64,000 bases of DNA from the NCBI RefSeq assembly GCF_008868125.1, contig NZ_WAAQ01000002.1:1-64000 (forward strand). The letters run 5' to 3'. Shown here piece after piece: positions 26,991 through 35,505 of this stretch. Each line of letters starts with the position of its first letter. Positions within the stretch are counted from its first letter, which is position 1. Under the pieces are notes generated by a model. The model searched no databases. It worked only from the letters and a program-made list of their open reading frames with translations, and had not been told where the DNA came from. The translations under genes and the position numbers were made by a program. This DNA comes from Microbacterium maritypicum (GTDB lineage: Bacteria; Actinomycetota; Actinomycetes; Actinomycetales; Microbacteriaceae).

Positions 26991-28991
26991 ATGGAGACCC
27001 CTGACGAGAAGCCCGACGATCGCTCCGCAGGACACACACCTCCGCGTCCTCGCACGGATGCCGTCGGCACAGGCGCGAACCGCCTCCCGACCAAGGCCAC
27101 CGCGACGGCGCGGAAGATCGTCCGCGACATCGCCGCCGTCCCCCCGCGCAGTGTGCACCCGGCCCTCGTGCCCGGCGTCTCGGTCGAGGAGACCGGACGC
27201 ACCTACCGCACCGACCCGCTCGTGTTCGGAGTCGCGGTCACCCTCGTCGTCTCCTTCATCGCCTGGGGCATCTTCGCCGGCGACAACCTCTCCGGCACCA
27301 CCTCTGCGGTTCTCGGCTGGGTCGTGGAGTACTTCGGTTTCTTCTTCACCACCATCGCCACGATCGTGTTGGTGTTCATGCTCTTCGTCGGCTTCAGCCG
27401 ATACGGTCGCATCCCCCTCGGCCGCGACGACGAAGAGCCCGAGTTCTCGATGTTCTCCTGGATCTCGATGCTCTTCGCCGCGGGCATGGGCATCGGACTC
27501 GTCTTCTGGGGCGCGGCTGAGCCGCTGACGTTCTTCGAGAGCCCGCCGCCCGGCACCGTCGAGGCGAACACCCTCGAGGCCATGCACACGGCCCAGGCGC
27601 AGGTGCTGTACCACTGGGGTCCGCAGGCATGGGCGTTCTATGCCCTGGTCGGCGGCGCCATCGCGTATGGGGCGTTCCGCCGCGGTCGCACCCCGCTCAT
27701 CTCCTCGATCTTCGCGCCGTTGCTCGGCGAGGGGCGCACGGCCGGACCCCTCGGTCGCACGATCGACGTGTTCGCGATCATCGTCACGCTGTTCGGTACC
27801 GCCGCCTCGCTCGGTCTCGGTGCTCTGCAGATCGGGCACGGCGTCGAGCTGGTCAGTGGGATCGGCGAGCTCGGAAACGGTGTGCTGATCGCCGTCATCG
27901 CGTTGCTCACAGCGTGCTTCATCGCGTCGGCGGTGTCGGGAGTCTCCAAGGGCATCCGTGCGCTGTCGAACATCAATGCGGTGATGGCGCTCGTGCTCGC
28001 CTTCTTCGTGTTCTTCGTCGGTCCGACGATGCTCATCCTGAACATCATCCCCTCCATCGCGGTGCAGTTCGTCGGCGATCTGCCGCAGATGATCGCACGC
28101 TCGGCATCACAGGGTGAGGAAGCTCAGGCCTTCCTGTCGAGCTGGACCATCTTCTACTGGGCCTGGTGGATCTCGTGGTCTCCGTTCGTGGGCATGTTCA
28201 TCGCGAAGATCTCACGCGGACGCACGCTCCGTCAGTTCGTGTCGGTCGTGATCCTCGTCCCCTCGGCCATCTCCCTCGTCTGGTTCGCGATCTTCGGCTC
28301 GACAGCCATCCAGCAGCAGATGGATGGAGCGGGGCTCACGGTGGACCCCCCGGAGGAAGTGCTCTTCGGTGTGCTGGAGAACCTGCCGTTCCCGCTGATC
28401 ACGAGCGTGCTGCTCATCCTGCTCATCTCGATCTTCTTCATCACCGGTGCGGATTCGTCGTCCCTCGTGATGGGCACCCTGTCGCAGCAGGGGCGACCCG
28501 AGCCGACCCGCTGGGTGACGATCGTTTGGGGATCGCTCGTGGGTGTGATCGCCGCCGTGCTGCTCGTCACCGGCGAGGAGGGGAGCGGTCTGAAGTCTCT
28601 GCAGAACGTGACCATCATCGCCGCGCTGCCGTTCGCGATCATCATGGCGTTCATGATGGTCGCCTTCATGAAGGACCTGCGGCGTGATCCGCTGATCCTT
28701 CGCGAGCGCTACGCCAAGGCCGCGGTGCGGCACAGCGTCATGGCAGGGCTCGAGGAGTACGGCGACGACTTCGCTCTCGTGGCGGTCGAGTACGACCACT
28801 CCGAGGACGACCTCGACTGGATCGACGAGTCGACCGTCGACGACTCGCTCGCCGAGGTGTACGAAGCGGCGACCGAGGCGATCGACATCATCCCGCCGGC
28901 CGACGTGGATGCGGTGGTCGATGCGGCTCTGGAGGACGGCCCCGTCGCACCGGATGCGGCAGATGCTCCGGAGCGTCCTCGCGCCGACTGA
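26991..28991 (+). CDS. BCCT-family betaine/choline/carnitine transporter
   Basis: Twelve-helix secondary transporter of 666 aa for compatible solutes such as glycine betaine or choline. Signatures: FAAGMGIGLVFWGAAEPLTFF (Gly-rich sodium-binding segment), HWGPQAWAFYALVG, and the signature WAWWISWSPFVGMFIAKISRGRT region. The N-terminal ~60 and C-terminal ~110 residues are hydrophilic; the C-terminal tail is strongly acidic, which in osmosensing members helps control activity. The ATG at 26991 has a GGATGGG site upstream; an in-frame ATG at 26973 is possible. It is monocistronic and ends 3 bp from a convergent gene. Confidence 0.95.
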   Translation: METPDEKPDDRSAGHTPPRPRTDAVGTGANRLPTKATATARKIVRDIAAVPPRSVHPALVPGVSVEETGRTYRTDPLVFGVAVTLVVSFIAWGIFAGDNLSGTTSAVLGWVVEYFGFFFTTIATIVLVFMLFVGFSRYGRIPLGRDDEEPEFSMFSWISMLFAAGMGIGLVFWGAAEPLTFFESPPPGTVEANTLEAMHTAQAQVLYHWGPQAWAFYALVGGAIAYGAFRRGRTPLISSIFAPLLGEGRTAGPLGRTIDVFAIIVTLFGTAASLGLGALQIGHGVELVSGIGELGNGVLIAVIALLTACFIASAVSGVSKGIRALSNINAVMALVLAFFVFFVGPTMLILNIIPSIAVQFVGDLPQMIARSASQGEEAQAFLSSWTIFYWAWWISWSPFVGMFIAKISRGRTLRQFVSVVILVPSAISLVWFAIFGSTAIQQQMDGAGLTVDPPEEVLFGVLENLPFPLITSVLLILLISIFFITGADSSSLVMGTLSQQGRPEPTRWVTIVWGSLVGVIAAVLLVTGEEGSGLKSLQNVTIIAALPFAIIMAFMMVAFMKDLRRDPLILRERYAKAAVRHSVMAGLEEYGDDFALVAVEYDHSEDDLDWIDESTVDDSLAEVYEAATEAIDIIPPADVDAVVDAALEDGPVAPDAADAPERPRAD

Positions 28992-28994
28992 GCG

Positions 28995-30539
28995 CTACTT
29001 CGCCTTCGCCGCTTCCGCGGTGGCGGTGATGCGCGCGGCCATGCCGGCGAAGATCGCCCCGTGGAACGGGAGCACGGCGAGCCAGTACAGCCGTCCGGTC
29101 AGCCCGCGGGGGAAGAAGATCGCGCGCTGCTCGTAGCGGGCGCCTTCTTCGTCGGGAAGGGCGCGCAGTTCGAGCCATGCCTCGCCTGGGACCTTCATCT
29201 CGGCGCGCAGGCGCAGCAGCGAACCGGCATCCGCCGTCTCCACGGCCTCGACGCGCCAGAAGTCGATCGCATCGCCGACGCGCGCGGCCGTGCGATTGCG
29301 GCGGCCGCGGCGGAGTCCGACACCGCCGACGATGCGGTCCATCCACCCGCGCACCGCCCAGAGCAGCGGCGAGGAGTACCAGCCGTTCTCCCCGCCGATG
29401 CCGAGGATCACGCGCCACAGCTCGTCGGGTGAGGCGCTGGTGGTCACGGAGCGGGAGTCGGTGAACACCGTGCGTCCGGCCCACTCCGGGTCGCTCGGCA
29501 GCGGGTCGCTGGGCGCTCCGGAGACCTCGGAATCCTGCCAGCTGGTCTCGATGGTGTCGCCGCGCACCCGACCGAGCGCGAGGTCCACAGCGCGTCGGTA
29601 GGGTGTCAGGCCGTTCTCGGGGCGGGGGATGAGCTCGTCGACCTCGTGGTCCTTCATGATGCACTCGTTCTGCAGCGACGCCACGAGAGGGCGCGCGATC
29701 GAGCGCGGCACCGGGGTCACCAGGTTGACCCAGTGCGAGGCGAGCCCGGGCGTCAGCACCGGGAGGGCGGCGATCGCGCGCTGGCGGAGTCCCGCCTCGA
29801 CCGCATAGCCGTTCATCATCTGGCCGTAACGCAGCACGTCGGGGCCCCCGATGTCGACGGCGCGGTTCACATCGGCGTCGACTCGCGCCGCCCCGAGCAG
29901 GTAGTGCAGCACATCGCGCACGGCGATCGGCTGGATGCGATTGCGCACCCATTTCGGCGCCGGCATGTAGGGCAGCACGTCGGTGAGGTGGCGGATCATC
30001 TCGAACGACGCCGACCCCGATCCGATCACGACTCCGGCCTGCAGCACGAGGGTCGGCACGCCCGACCGCAGGAAGATCTCACCCACATGCACACGCGAGC
30101 GCAGGTGCGGCGAGAGCTTCGCGTCGTTCGGATGCAGGCCACCGAGGTAGACGATGCGATGCACGCCCGCGTGGGCCGCGGCGGCGGCGACGGTCTGCGC
30201 CGCACGCTCATCGCTCTCCTCGAAGCCCTTGCCCGCCGACATCGAGTGGATCAGGTAGTACACGACATCGACGTCGTCCATGGCTTCGGCGACGGCATCC
30301 GCATCGTCTGCCGAGCCCTCGACGATCTCGCAGTCCGCCCCCCAGGGGAACGACGCCGCACGCGCGGCATCCCGTGCCAGCACCCGCACCCGGTACCCCG
30401 CGTTCAGCAGGCGCGGCGTCAGCCGACCGCCGATGTATCCGGTCGCGCCGAGCACGAGCGCGAGCGGTGCGGATCCGTCGTCGCGGGGGACGGCGCGCAG
30501 AGTCTCTTCGCGGCCGGTGGGCTGGGTGAGTTCGGGCAT
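28995..30539 (-). CDS. NAD(P)-binding epimerase-like protein with DUF2867-like domain
   Basis: Protein of 514 aa. The N-terminal half is an atypical SDR/NmrA-like domain (LVLGATGYIGGRLTPRLL, VYYLIHSMSAGKGF, IVYLGGLHPN). The C-terminal ~170 residues match the DUF2867 pattern (YSSPLLWAVRGWMDRIVGGVGLRRGR, DFWRVEAVE, EMKVPGEAWLE, GLTGRLYWLAVLPFH). Such proteins are common in actinobacteria, with no settled function. The start at 30539 is the ATG before the Rossmann domain; the open frame extends much further upstream without adding conserved sequence. Confidence 0.88.
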   Translation of the reverse strand: MPELTQPTGREETLRAVPRDDGSAPLALVLGATGYIGGRLTPRLLNAGYRVRVLARDAARAASFPWGADCEIVEGSADDADAVAEAMDDVDVVYYLIHSMSAGKGFEESDERAAQTVAAAAAHAGVHRIVYLGGLHPNDAKLSPHLRSRVHVGEIFLRSGVPTLVLQAGVVIGSGSASFEMIRHLTDVLPYMPAPKWVRNRIQPIAVRDVLHYLLGAARVDADVNRAVDIGGPDVLRYGQMMNGYAVEAGLRQRAIAALPVLTPGLASHWVNLVTPVPRSIARPLVASLQNECIMKDHEVDELIPRPENGLTPYRRAVDLALGRVRGDTIETSWQDSEVSGAPSDPLPSDPEWAGRTVFTDSRSVTTSASPDELWRVILGIGGENGWYSSPLLWAVRGWMDRIVGGVGLRRGRRNRTAARVGDAIDFWRVEAVETADAGSLLRLRAEMKVPGEAWLELRALPDEEGARYEQRAIFFPRGLTGRLYWLAVLPFHGAIFAGMAARITATAEAAKAK

Positions 30540-30920
30540 GCCACGAGCGTAGGCCGGGAGGGCGCCGAGAGGAACGGGGTTGCGGGGTGTGACGGCGATC
30601 GGTAAGGGATGCGGTGAGGTGTGGCGCGGGGCGGAGGGGCGGAGGGGCGGACGGGCGGACGGGCGGCGTCGGACGGGAGGGCGGGGGACGGAAGGCGTCG
30701 GGCGTGCGGTCCGACGCGGACGGTTCAGATGTCGGAAGGATGCACGCATGCAGGGAGCCCGCACGGCGATTCCTCCTGCATCCGTCATTTCCTCCGACAA
30801 GTGGTGCGACTCGAGGGGATCGGCGCACCGTGCTCGACGGCCTCGGTGTCGGTGCGACCGGCACGATGACGTTCCCGGACCACGACGTGATTCCGGTACG
30901 CGTCTGGCGGAAGGCGAAGC
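30540..30920. other. Intergenic region with GGCGGA-rich direct repeats, no intact gene seen
   Basis: About 380 bp between the DUF2867-like gene start and the ArsR remnant. The stretch 30627-30672 consists of near-repeats of GGCGGAGG and GGCGGACG. The promoter of the minus-strand gene must be here, but no clear -35/-10 was found. Reading frames on both strands look like random high-GC translation. Confidence 0.6.
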
Positions 30921-31073
30921 GTGATCTCAGAAGCCCTGCTGCCCATGTTCGTGGCACTCGCGGACGAGACACGCTGGAGCATCCTGACGGCTCTCGGCGA
31001 GGGGGATGCTTCGGCATCCGCCCTCGCCGGGCGCCTTCCGGTATCTCGCCAGGCAATCGCGGAGGGGCTGTAG
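30921..31073 (+). pseudogene. Truncated ArsR-family regulator remnant
   Basis: A GTG at 30921 with GGAAGG 6 bp upstream opens a 50-residue frame. It reads as the N-terminal half of an ArsR-type winged helix: MFVALADETRWSILTALGEG, then SALAGRLPVSRQAIAEGL and a stop. An intact protein would continue through the recognition helix (normally ...IxKHLxxLxxAGLV) and wing. The frame breaks exactly there, four bases before the stop codon of the convergent SDR gene. This suggests that a deletion removed the 3' part (inference). It cannot form a working HTH. Confidence 0.7.
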
Positions 31074-31076
31074 GTC

Positions 31077-31829
31077 TCAGAGGGCGGTGTATCCGCCGTC
31101 GACCAGGTGGTAGCTGCCGGTGATGAAGCTCGCCGCGTCGCTCGCGAGGAAGGCGATGAGGTTCGCGACCTCGTCTGCCTGCCCCAGGCGGCCGATCGGG
31201 TGCTTGCTCACGAGGAACTCCTTCGCCTCGTCGCCCATGTTCGCCAGCAGCGGGGTGTCGATGAAGCCGGGGCCCACCGAGTTCACGCGCACGCCCTTGG
31301 CGGAGTACTCGAGCGCCGCCGACTTGGTCATCCCGACCACGCCGTGCTTGGCCGTGACGTAGGCAGGAGAGCCGGCGAAGCCGACGCTGCCGAGGATCGA
31401 GGCGATGTTCACGACCGAGCCGCCGCCGTTCGCGAGGATCGACGGGATCTGCGCCTTCATGTTGCGGAAGACCGCGTTGAGGTTGATCGCGATGACCTTG
31501 TCCCAGGCCTCGTCCTCGTACTCGGCCGTCGGAGCGGTGGCACCGCCGATGCCGGCGTTGTTGACACCGATGCGCAGGGGTGCGAGCGAGTTCGCGAGTT
31601 CGATGGAAGACGCGATCCACGCCGCATCCGTCGCGTCGCCGACCGAAGCCTCGGCCGTGCCGCCGGCCGCGCGGATCTCCTCGACGACCGCATTCGCGTG
31701 ATCCGCATTCAGGTCGTTGACCACGACCGATGCGCCGTTCTTCGCCAGCAGGAGGGCGGTCGAGCGACCGATTCCGCTTCCTGCTCCCGTCACGATCGCC
31801 GAGCGGTTCGAGACGTCGTACTGAGCCAC
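31077..31829 (-). CDS. Short-chain dehydrogenase/reductase
   Basis: Classical SDR of 250 aa. The cofactor motif TGAGSGIG is near residue 14, NNAGIGG near 85, the catalytic Ser in NIASILGS, YVTAK with Tyr and Lys (YxxxK), and GPGFIDTPL. The Asp in VVVNDLNADHA favours NAD over NADP. The GTG at 31829 is preferred because GGAG lies 6 bp upstream; a GTG at 31841 is the other option. Substrate unknown. It lies between the ArsR remnant and a LacI gene, both on separate transcripts. Confidence 0.9.
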   Translation of the reverse strand: MAQYDVSNRSAIVTGAGSGIGRSTALLLAKNGASVVVNDLNADHANAVVEEIRAAGGTAEASVGDATDAAWIASSIELANSLAPLRIGVNNAGIGGATAPTAEYEDEAWDKVIAINLNAVFRNMKAQIPSILANGGGSVVNIASILGSVGFAGSPAYVTAKHGVVGMTKSAALEYSAKGVRVNSVGPGFIDTPLLANMGDEAKEFLVSKHPIGRLGQADEVANLIAFLASDAASFITGSYHLVDGGYTAL

Positions 31830-31920
31830 GAGTGACTCCACTTCCGGGCGGGCACGGTGCCGGGAGATCTTCTCGGACGGTCCGTCCTTCTCTCCAGCCT
31901 ACGCCCGAAACGCGGGGTGG

Positions 31921-31932
31921 ATTCACGTGAAT
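31921..31932. promoter_or_regulatory. Perfect palindrome ATTCACGTGAAT, candidate operator of the SDR gene
   Basis: A 12-bp perfect palindrome overlaps a possible -35 (TGAATC on the minus strand), 18 bp from a TAGGCT -10 at 31896-31901 that would drive the SDR gene. The binding protein is unknown. Confidence 0.4.
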
Positions 31933-31959
31933 GGATGCCGCACGTCGGCGCCTCGTGCG

Positions 31960-32985
31960 TCAGCTCAGGTGGCGGATGGAGGCGCGGACGATGACGGGCA
32001 TGGGGATCAGCATCGCGCTCAGAGGGCGGTCGCCGAGCAGCATCTCGACCGCGGTGCGCCCGATCACGTCGTAGGGCAGGCGCGCGGTCGTGAGCCCCGG
32101 TCGTTGGAAGCTCGCCAGCTCTTCGTCGTCGAACGACGCGACCGAGATGTCGTGCGGCACCGTGAGTCCGCGCTCTGCGATCGCCTGATACGCCCCGAAT
32201 GCCACGCCGTCGTTTCCGGCCAGGATCGCGGTGAGATCGGGGTGGGCATCGAGCATCCGCATCGTCTGCGTGTAGCCGACGTCGGGGTTCCAGTCGGACA
32301 CGTCGACGACGACCGGTTCTATGCCTGCCTCGGCGAAGGCGGCGTGGATCCCGTCGAATCGGGGGCCGATGGTGACCGAGTGGCGCGGTGACGAGACTGC
32401 GCGGGGGTTGTTGCCGATGACGCCGATCCGTCGGTGTCCGGCGTCGGTGAGCAGCTTCGCCATCGCGTGCCCGGCGGTGCGTTCGTCGGGGAGCACCGAG
32501 GCATGTTCCGTCGTCGAGGTGCCGTTCACGATCACGACAGGTACGTCGTGCGGCGTCTGCGGCACATCGATCATGCGGGCGCCGAGCAACCCGATCAGGA
32601 TGCCGTCGACGCGCCGATCGATCATCGCCTGGATCTCATCCGCGATCTTCGCGTCATCGCCCTCGGTCTCGGCGATCAGAACGGTGTAGTCGTGCTCCTT
32701 GGCTGCGGAGAGGAGGCCGCGGATCATCTCGGATGCGTAGCGGGTCACCGTGATCTGGTCGGAGATGAAGCCGAGCGTCTTGGTCTTGCCGAGCCGCAGG
32801 CTCTGAGCTGCGGGATTGGGTCGGTATCCGAGCTCCTCGGCGGCGGCGCGGACCCTTCGTGCGGCATCGGCGGAGAGGCGCGAACCCGGCCGATCGTTCA
32901 GGATCATGCTGACGGCGGTCTTCGACATGCCCGAGAGCGCGGCGACATCGGCGAGCGTCGGCCTGCGATCGACGTTCTTCGGCAC
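31960..32985 (-). CDS. LacI-family repressor of the fructan utilisation operon
   Basis: Protein of 341 aa. HTH segment LADVAALSGMSKTAVSMILN, hinge NPAAQSLRLGKTKTLGF, and effector domain with VVIVNGTSTTEHASVLPDE, AILAGNDGVAFGAYQAIAERG and VASFDDEELASFQRPGLTT. GTG at 32985 has GGAGGA 5 bp upstream and begins just before the HTH; a longer frame reaches 33045 with no better site. It is divergent from the importer/GH32 operon, whose promoter region holds two matching palindromes. Fructose or a fructoside is the likely inducer (inference). Confidence 0.93.
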   Translation of the reverse strand: MPKNVDRRPTLADVAALSGMSKTAVSMILNDRPGSRLSADAARRVRAAAEELGYRPNPAAQSLRLGKTKTLGFISDQITVTRYASEMIRGLLSAAKEHDYTVLIAETEGDDAKIADEIQAMIDRRVDGILIGLLGARMIDVPQTPHDVPVVIVNGTSTTEHASVLPDERTAGHAMAKLLTDAGHRRIGVIGNNPRAVSSPRHSVTIGPRFDGIHAAFAEAGIEPVVVDVSDWNPDVGYTQTMRMLDAHPDLTAILAGNDGVAFGAYQAIAERGLTVPHDISVASFDDEELASFQRPGLTTARLPYDVIGRTAVEMLLGDRPLSAMLIPMPVIVRASIRHLS

Positions 32986-33048
32986 CGGCTTCCTCCTGTC
33001 GTGACATCTCCAGCTTAGGCAGTGCGGGCGCTCCCGCGGAACCACAAG

Positions 33049-33066
33049 CGTTGAATTGATTTAGCA
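33049..33066. promoter_or_regulatory. Upstream degenerate LacI-type operator
   Basis: CGTTGAAT-TG-ATTTAGCA has the same 8-2-8 layout as the site at 33107 with several mismatches. It lies just upstream of the -35 box of the operon promoter and 64 bp from the repressor start. Two sites about 58 bp apart centre to centre could allow DNA looping. Confidence 0.5.
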
Positions 33067-33072
33067 AACTGC

Positions 33073-33101
33073 TTGCAGCCCCCGGTCCGCGATGCTAATG
33101 T
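33073..33101 (+). promoter_or_regulatory. Promoter of the fructan operon
   Basis: TTGCAG (-35, 33073-33078), 17 bp, TAATGT (-10, 33096-33101). The transcription start would fall inside the operator at 33107-33124. Confidence 0.65.
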
Positions 33102-33106
33102 CGGCG

Positions 33107-33124
33107 TGCTGAATCAATTCAGCA
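33107..33124. promoter_or_regulatory. LacI-type operator of the fructan operon
   Basis: TGCTGAAT-CA-ATTCAGCA: perfect 8-bp arms around a 2-bp centre, placed directly after the -10 box. A bound repressor here would block transcription start. It is probably the main site of the divergent LacI protein. Confidence 0.75.
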
Positions 33125-33180
33125 TCTCCGTGCGGATACAGCTTCCCGCCTGCGGAGTCACGAAAACAGGAGAGAACATC

Positions 33181-34563
33181 GTGGTTGATCTCACTCGCAG
33201 GGCGCTGTTCGGGGCGATCGGACTGGGCATCGTCGGCACCGTGGTCTCGTGGCCGCGGCTCACCGGATCCGACATCCCGGGTCGCGGCACCGACACTCTG
33301 ACGGTCGCCCTCTTCGGCACGGCGCAGGACGCGGTGGCGCGTCAGTCGCTGATCGACGGATTCCAGCGCAAGCATCCCGGCATCGAGGTGCGCATCGTCG
33401 CCATCCAGGGTCAGGACTGGAGCGAGTACTTCGCGAAGATCCTCACGATGATCGCGGCGGGCACGCCCCCGGATGTCGTCACGGTCGCGACCGAGGGCTC
33501 GCAGCTCTTCGCTTCGCGCCTCGCGCACCCGCTCGATGACTTCGTGCGCAGGGACGCGGCCGAGATGCAGGAGTACTTCGACGACGTGAATCCGACGCTC
33601 ATCGAGGCGTTCATGTACCAGGGCAGCCTGTTTCAGATGCCCGACAACTTCAACGCGGCGAACGTCTTCTACAGCACCCAGGCCATGGAGCGCGCGGGGC
33701 TCGAACGCCCCGCCGACAACTGGACTCTGGAGGAGTTCCTCACCACGGCCCGCTCGATGAAGAAGAGCGCTCCCGAGCAGTTCCTCCCGTACTTCTGGAA
33801 CAACCGGCTCTGGGGTGGTGTCGTGCCGTGGCTCTACGTCAACAACACGAGCTTCCTGCGCGAAGAGAAGGCAGGCGGAGGTGACTGGTTCTGGGATCGC
33901 TTCTACCCCGACCAGCCGTCCCGCAGCGGAGGCTACGTGTGGAAGCAGGCCGACGCTCTGAACGAGCATGCCGTCGAGAGCTTCTCCGTGCTGGAGCGCA
34001 TGGTCTCGGAGGGTCTTGCGGCGAACCCCGCGCAGGGCGGTGGAAACGAGCTGGTCTCGCTGTTCTCCACCGGCTCGGTCGGGATGACACCCGCAGGAGG
34101 ATTCTGGGTGCGCGGCCTCGAAGAGGCCGGCGTCGCGAACGACGCGTATGACGTCACCTACTTCCCGCGGATGTCGGGACAGCGGCATCAGTTCGGTGCG
34201 GGCGGCTACGCGATCATGGAGACCTCGCCGCGCAAGGACGAGGCCTGGGAGTGGCTCAAGTACTGCGTCTCGGTGGAGGGGATGAAGATCGCCCACCCGC
34301 GACCCGACTCTTCTCTGCCCCGCCGCTCGCTCAACGCCGAGCTGTACGGCGCGGGGGTGGGACCTGCCCACTGGGAAGTCTTCTACGACACCCTCGACAA
34401 GTTCCCCGACACCGGCCCGATGCCGGCCCCGCCGCAGCAGGCCGCAGTCGAGTCGGCCCTGCTCAAGAACGTGGTGTCGACCATCACCAACGGTCCTTCC
34501 GGCGTACGCCGGGGCCTTGAGACGATGCAGCGAGATCTCGAGATCGCGCTGGGAGGACGATGA
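33181..34563 (+). CDS. Sugar-binding protein of ABC transporter with Tat-type leader
   Basis: Family 1 solute-binding protein of 460 aa. The start is GTG at 33181 with AGGAGAG 6 bp upstream. The leader LTRRALFGAIGLG carries a twin-arginine motif and no lipobox Cys, so export is probably by Tat, and the protein may stay membrane-anchored by its uncleaved leader. Family pattern: FQRKHPGIEVRIVAI, AGTPPDVVTVATEG, and a late GGYAIMETSPRKDEAWEWLKY. It is first in an operon with two permeases, GH32 and a PfkB kinase, so it probably binds fructo-oligosaccharides. Confidence 0.9.
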   Translation: MVDLTRRALFGAIGLGIVGTVVSWPRLTGSDIPGRGTDTLTVALFGTAQDAVARQSLIDGFQRKHPGIEVRIVAIQGQDWSEYFAKILTMIAAGTPPDVVTVATEGSQLFASRLAHPLDDFVRRDAAEMQEYFDDVNPTLIEAFMYQGSLFQMPDNFNAANVFYSTQAMERAGLERPADNWTLEEFLTTARSMKKSAPEQFLPYFWNNRLWGGVVPWLYVNNTSFLREEKAGGGDWFWDRFYPDQPSRSGGYVWKQADALNEHAVESFSVLERMVSEGLAANPAQGGGNELVSLFSTGSVGMTPAGGFWVRGLEEAGVANDAYDVTYFPRMSGQRHQFGAGGYAIMETSPRKDEAWEWLKYCVSVEGMKIAHPRPDSSLPRRSLNAELYGAGVGPAHWEVFYDTLDKFPDTGPMPAPPQQAAVESALLKNVVSTITNGPSGVRRGLETMQRDLEIALGGR

Positions 34564-35498
34564 TGTCGGAGAGCACTCGCACCCTCACCGTCCCGCCGGG
34601 AGCACGCGGCGAGACCGGCACCGCAGCTCGATCCGGGCGAGCGATCGTGTGGATCTTCCTGGCACCCACCCTGATCGGCCTCGGGCTGTTCAACCTCGTA
34701 CCGATCGTCGGATCGTTCGTCCTGGCGTTCTTCCGCTGGGACATCATCTCCGATCCGGTGTTCGTCGGAGTCGACAACTTCGTCGACCTCGCGATGAACC
34801 CGACGGTGCGCGTGTCGTTCCTGAACACCATCGGCTTCGTCATCGTGGCGGTCATCCTGCAGCTCACGGTCGCATTGGTGCTCGCCATCCTCGTGCAATC
34901 GAAGATGCCGACGTGGTTGCGCACCTTCTTCCGGTCGTCGCTGTTCTTCCCGCTGATCCTGTCGGCCGCATCTGTCTCCCTGATCATGGCCTATCTGTTC
35001 AATCAGGAGTTCGGGCTCGTGAACCAGACGCTCAACCTGCTCGGCATCGCCGACGTCGGGTGGCTGACGACCGGCTTCGGGGCGAAGGTCGTGGTGCTGC
35101 TGGTCTACGTGTGGCAGAACTTCGGCTTCACGTTCCTGCTCTTCATCGGAGGGCTCGCCGCGATCCCGAGCGAGGTCTACGAGGCGTCGTCGCTCGACGG
35201 CGCGGCCGGGTGGACGCAGTTCCGTATGATCACACTGCCCCTGGTGAGCCCGACCCTGCTGGTCGCATCGGTCATGGCCATCATCAACGCGCTGCAGATC
35301 TTCGATCAGCCGTGGGTGCTCACCCGCGGCGGGCCCGGCGATGAGACCCGAACCGCCGTGATGGTGATCTACGAGTCCGCCTTCCGGGAGCTCGACTTCG
35401 GTGGCGCCTCCGCCATCGGAATCGTGCTGACGCTTCTCATCATGCTCGTCACGGCCATCCAGTTCCGGCTGAGCCGCCGATTCGTCTTCTACGGGTGA
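34560..35498 (+). CDS. Carbohydrate ABC transporter permease, UgpA/MalF type
   Basis: Protein of 312 aa with six hydrophobic helices and the coupling motif EVYEASSLDGAAGWTQFRMI near residue 207. Its ATG overlaps the binding-protein stop (ATGA). It forms the membrane channel of the fructan importer with the next gene. Confidence 0.94.
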   Translation: MMSESTRTLTVPPGARGETGTAARSGRAIVWIFLAPTLIGLGLFNLVPIVGSFVLAFFRWDIISDPVFVGVDNFVDLAMNPTVRVSFLNTIGFVIVAVILQLTVALVLAILVQSKMPTWLRTFFRSSLFFPLILSAASVSLIMAYLFNQEFGLVNQTLNLLGIADVGWLTTGFGAKVVVLLVYVWQNFGFTFLLFIGGLAAIPSEVYEASSLDGAAGWTQFRMITLPLVSPTLLVASVMAIINALQIFDQPWVLTRGGPGDETRTAVMVIYESAFRELDFGGASAIGIVLTLLIMLVTAIQFRLSRRFVFYG

Positions 35499-35505
35499 GG
35501 CCATC

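Noticed and set aside
24435..27839. Open frame of 1134 codons on the minus strand
   Set aside because: It lies antisense to padR, the ABC1 kinase gene and part of the BCCT gene, all with clear family motifs. The translation is Arg/Glu/Asp/Gly/His-rich noise typical of the opposite strand of high-GC genes.
30621..31123. Protein-coding frames in the GGCGGA-rich region
   Set aside because: Translations are Arg/Gly/Ala repeats with no start signals; only the short ArsR-like frame at 30921 has a ribosome-binding site and family resemblance.
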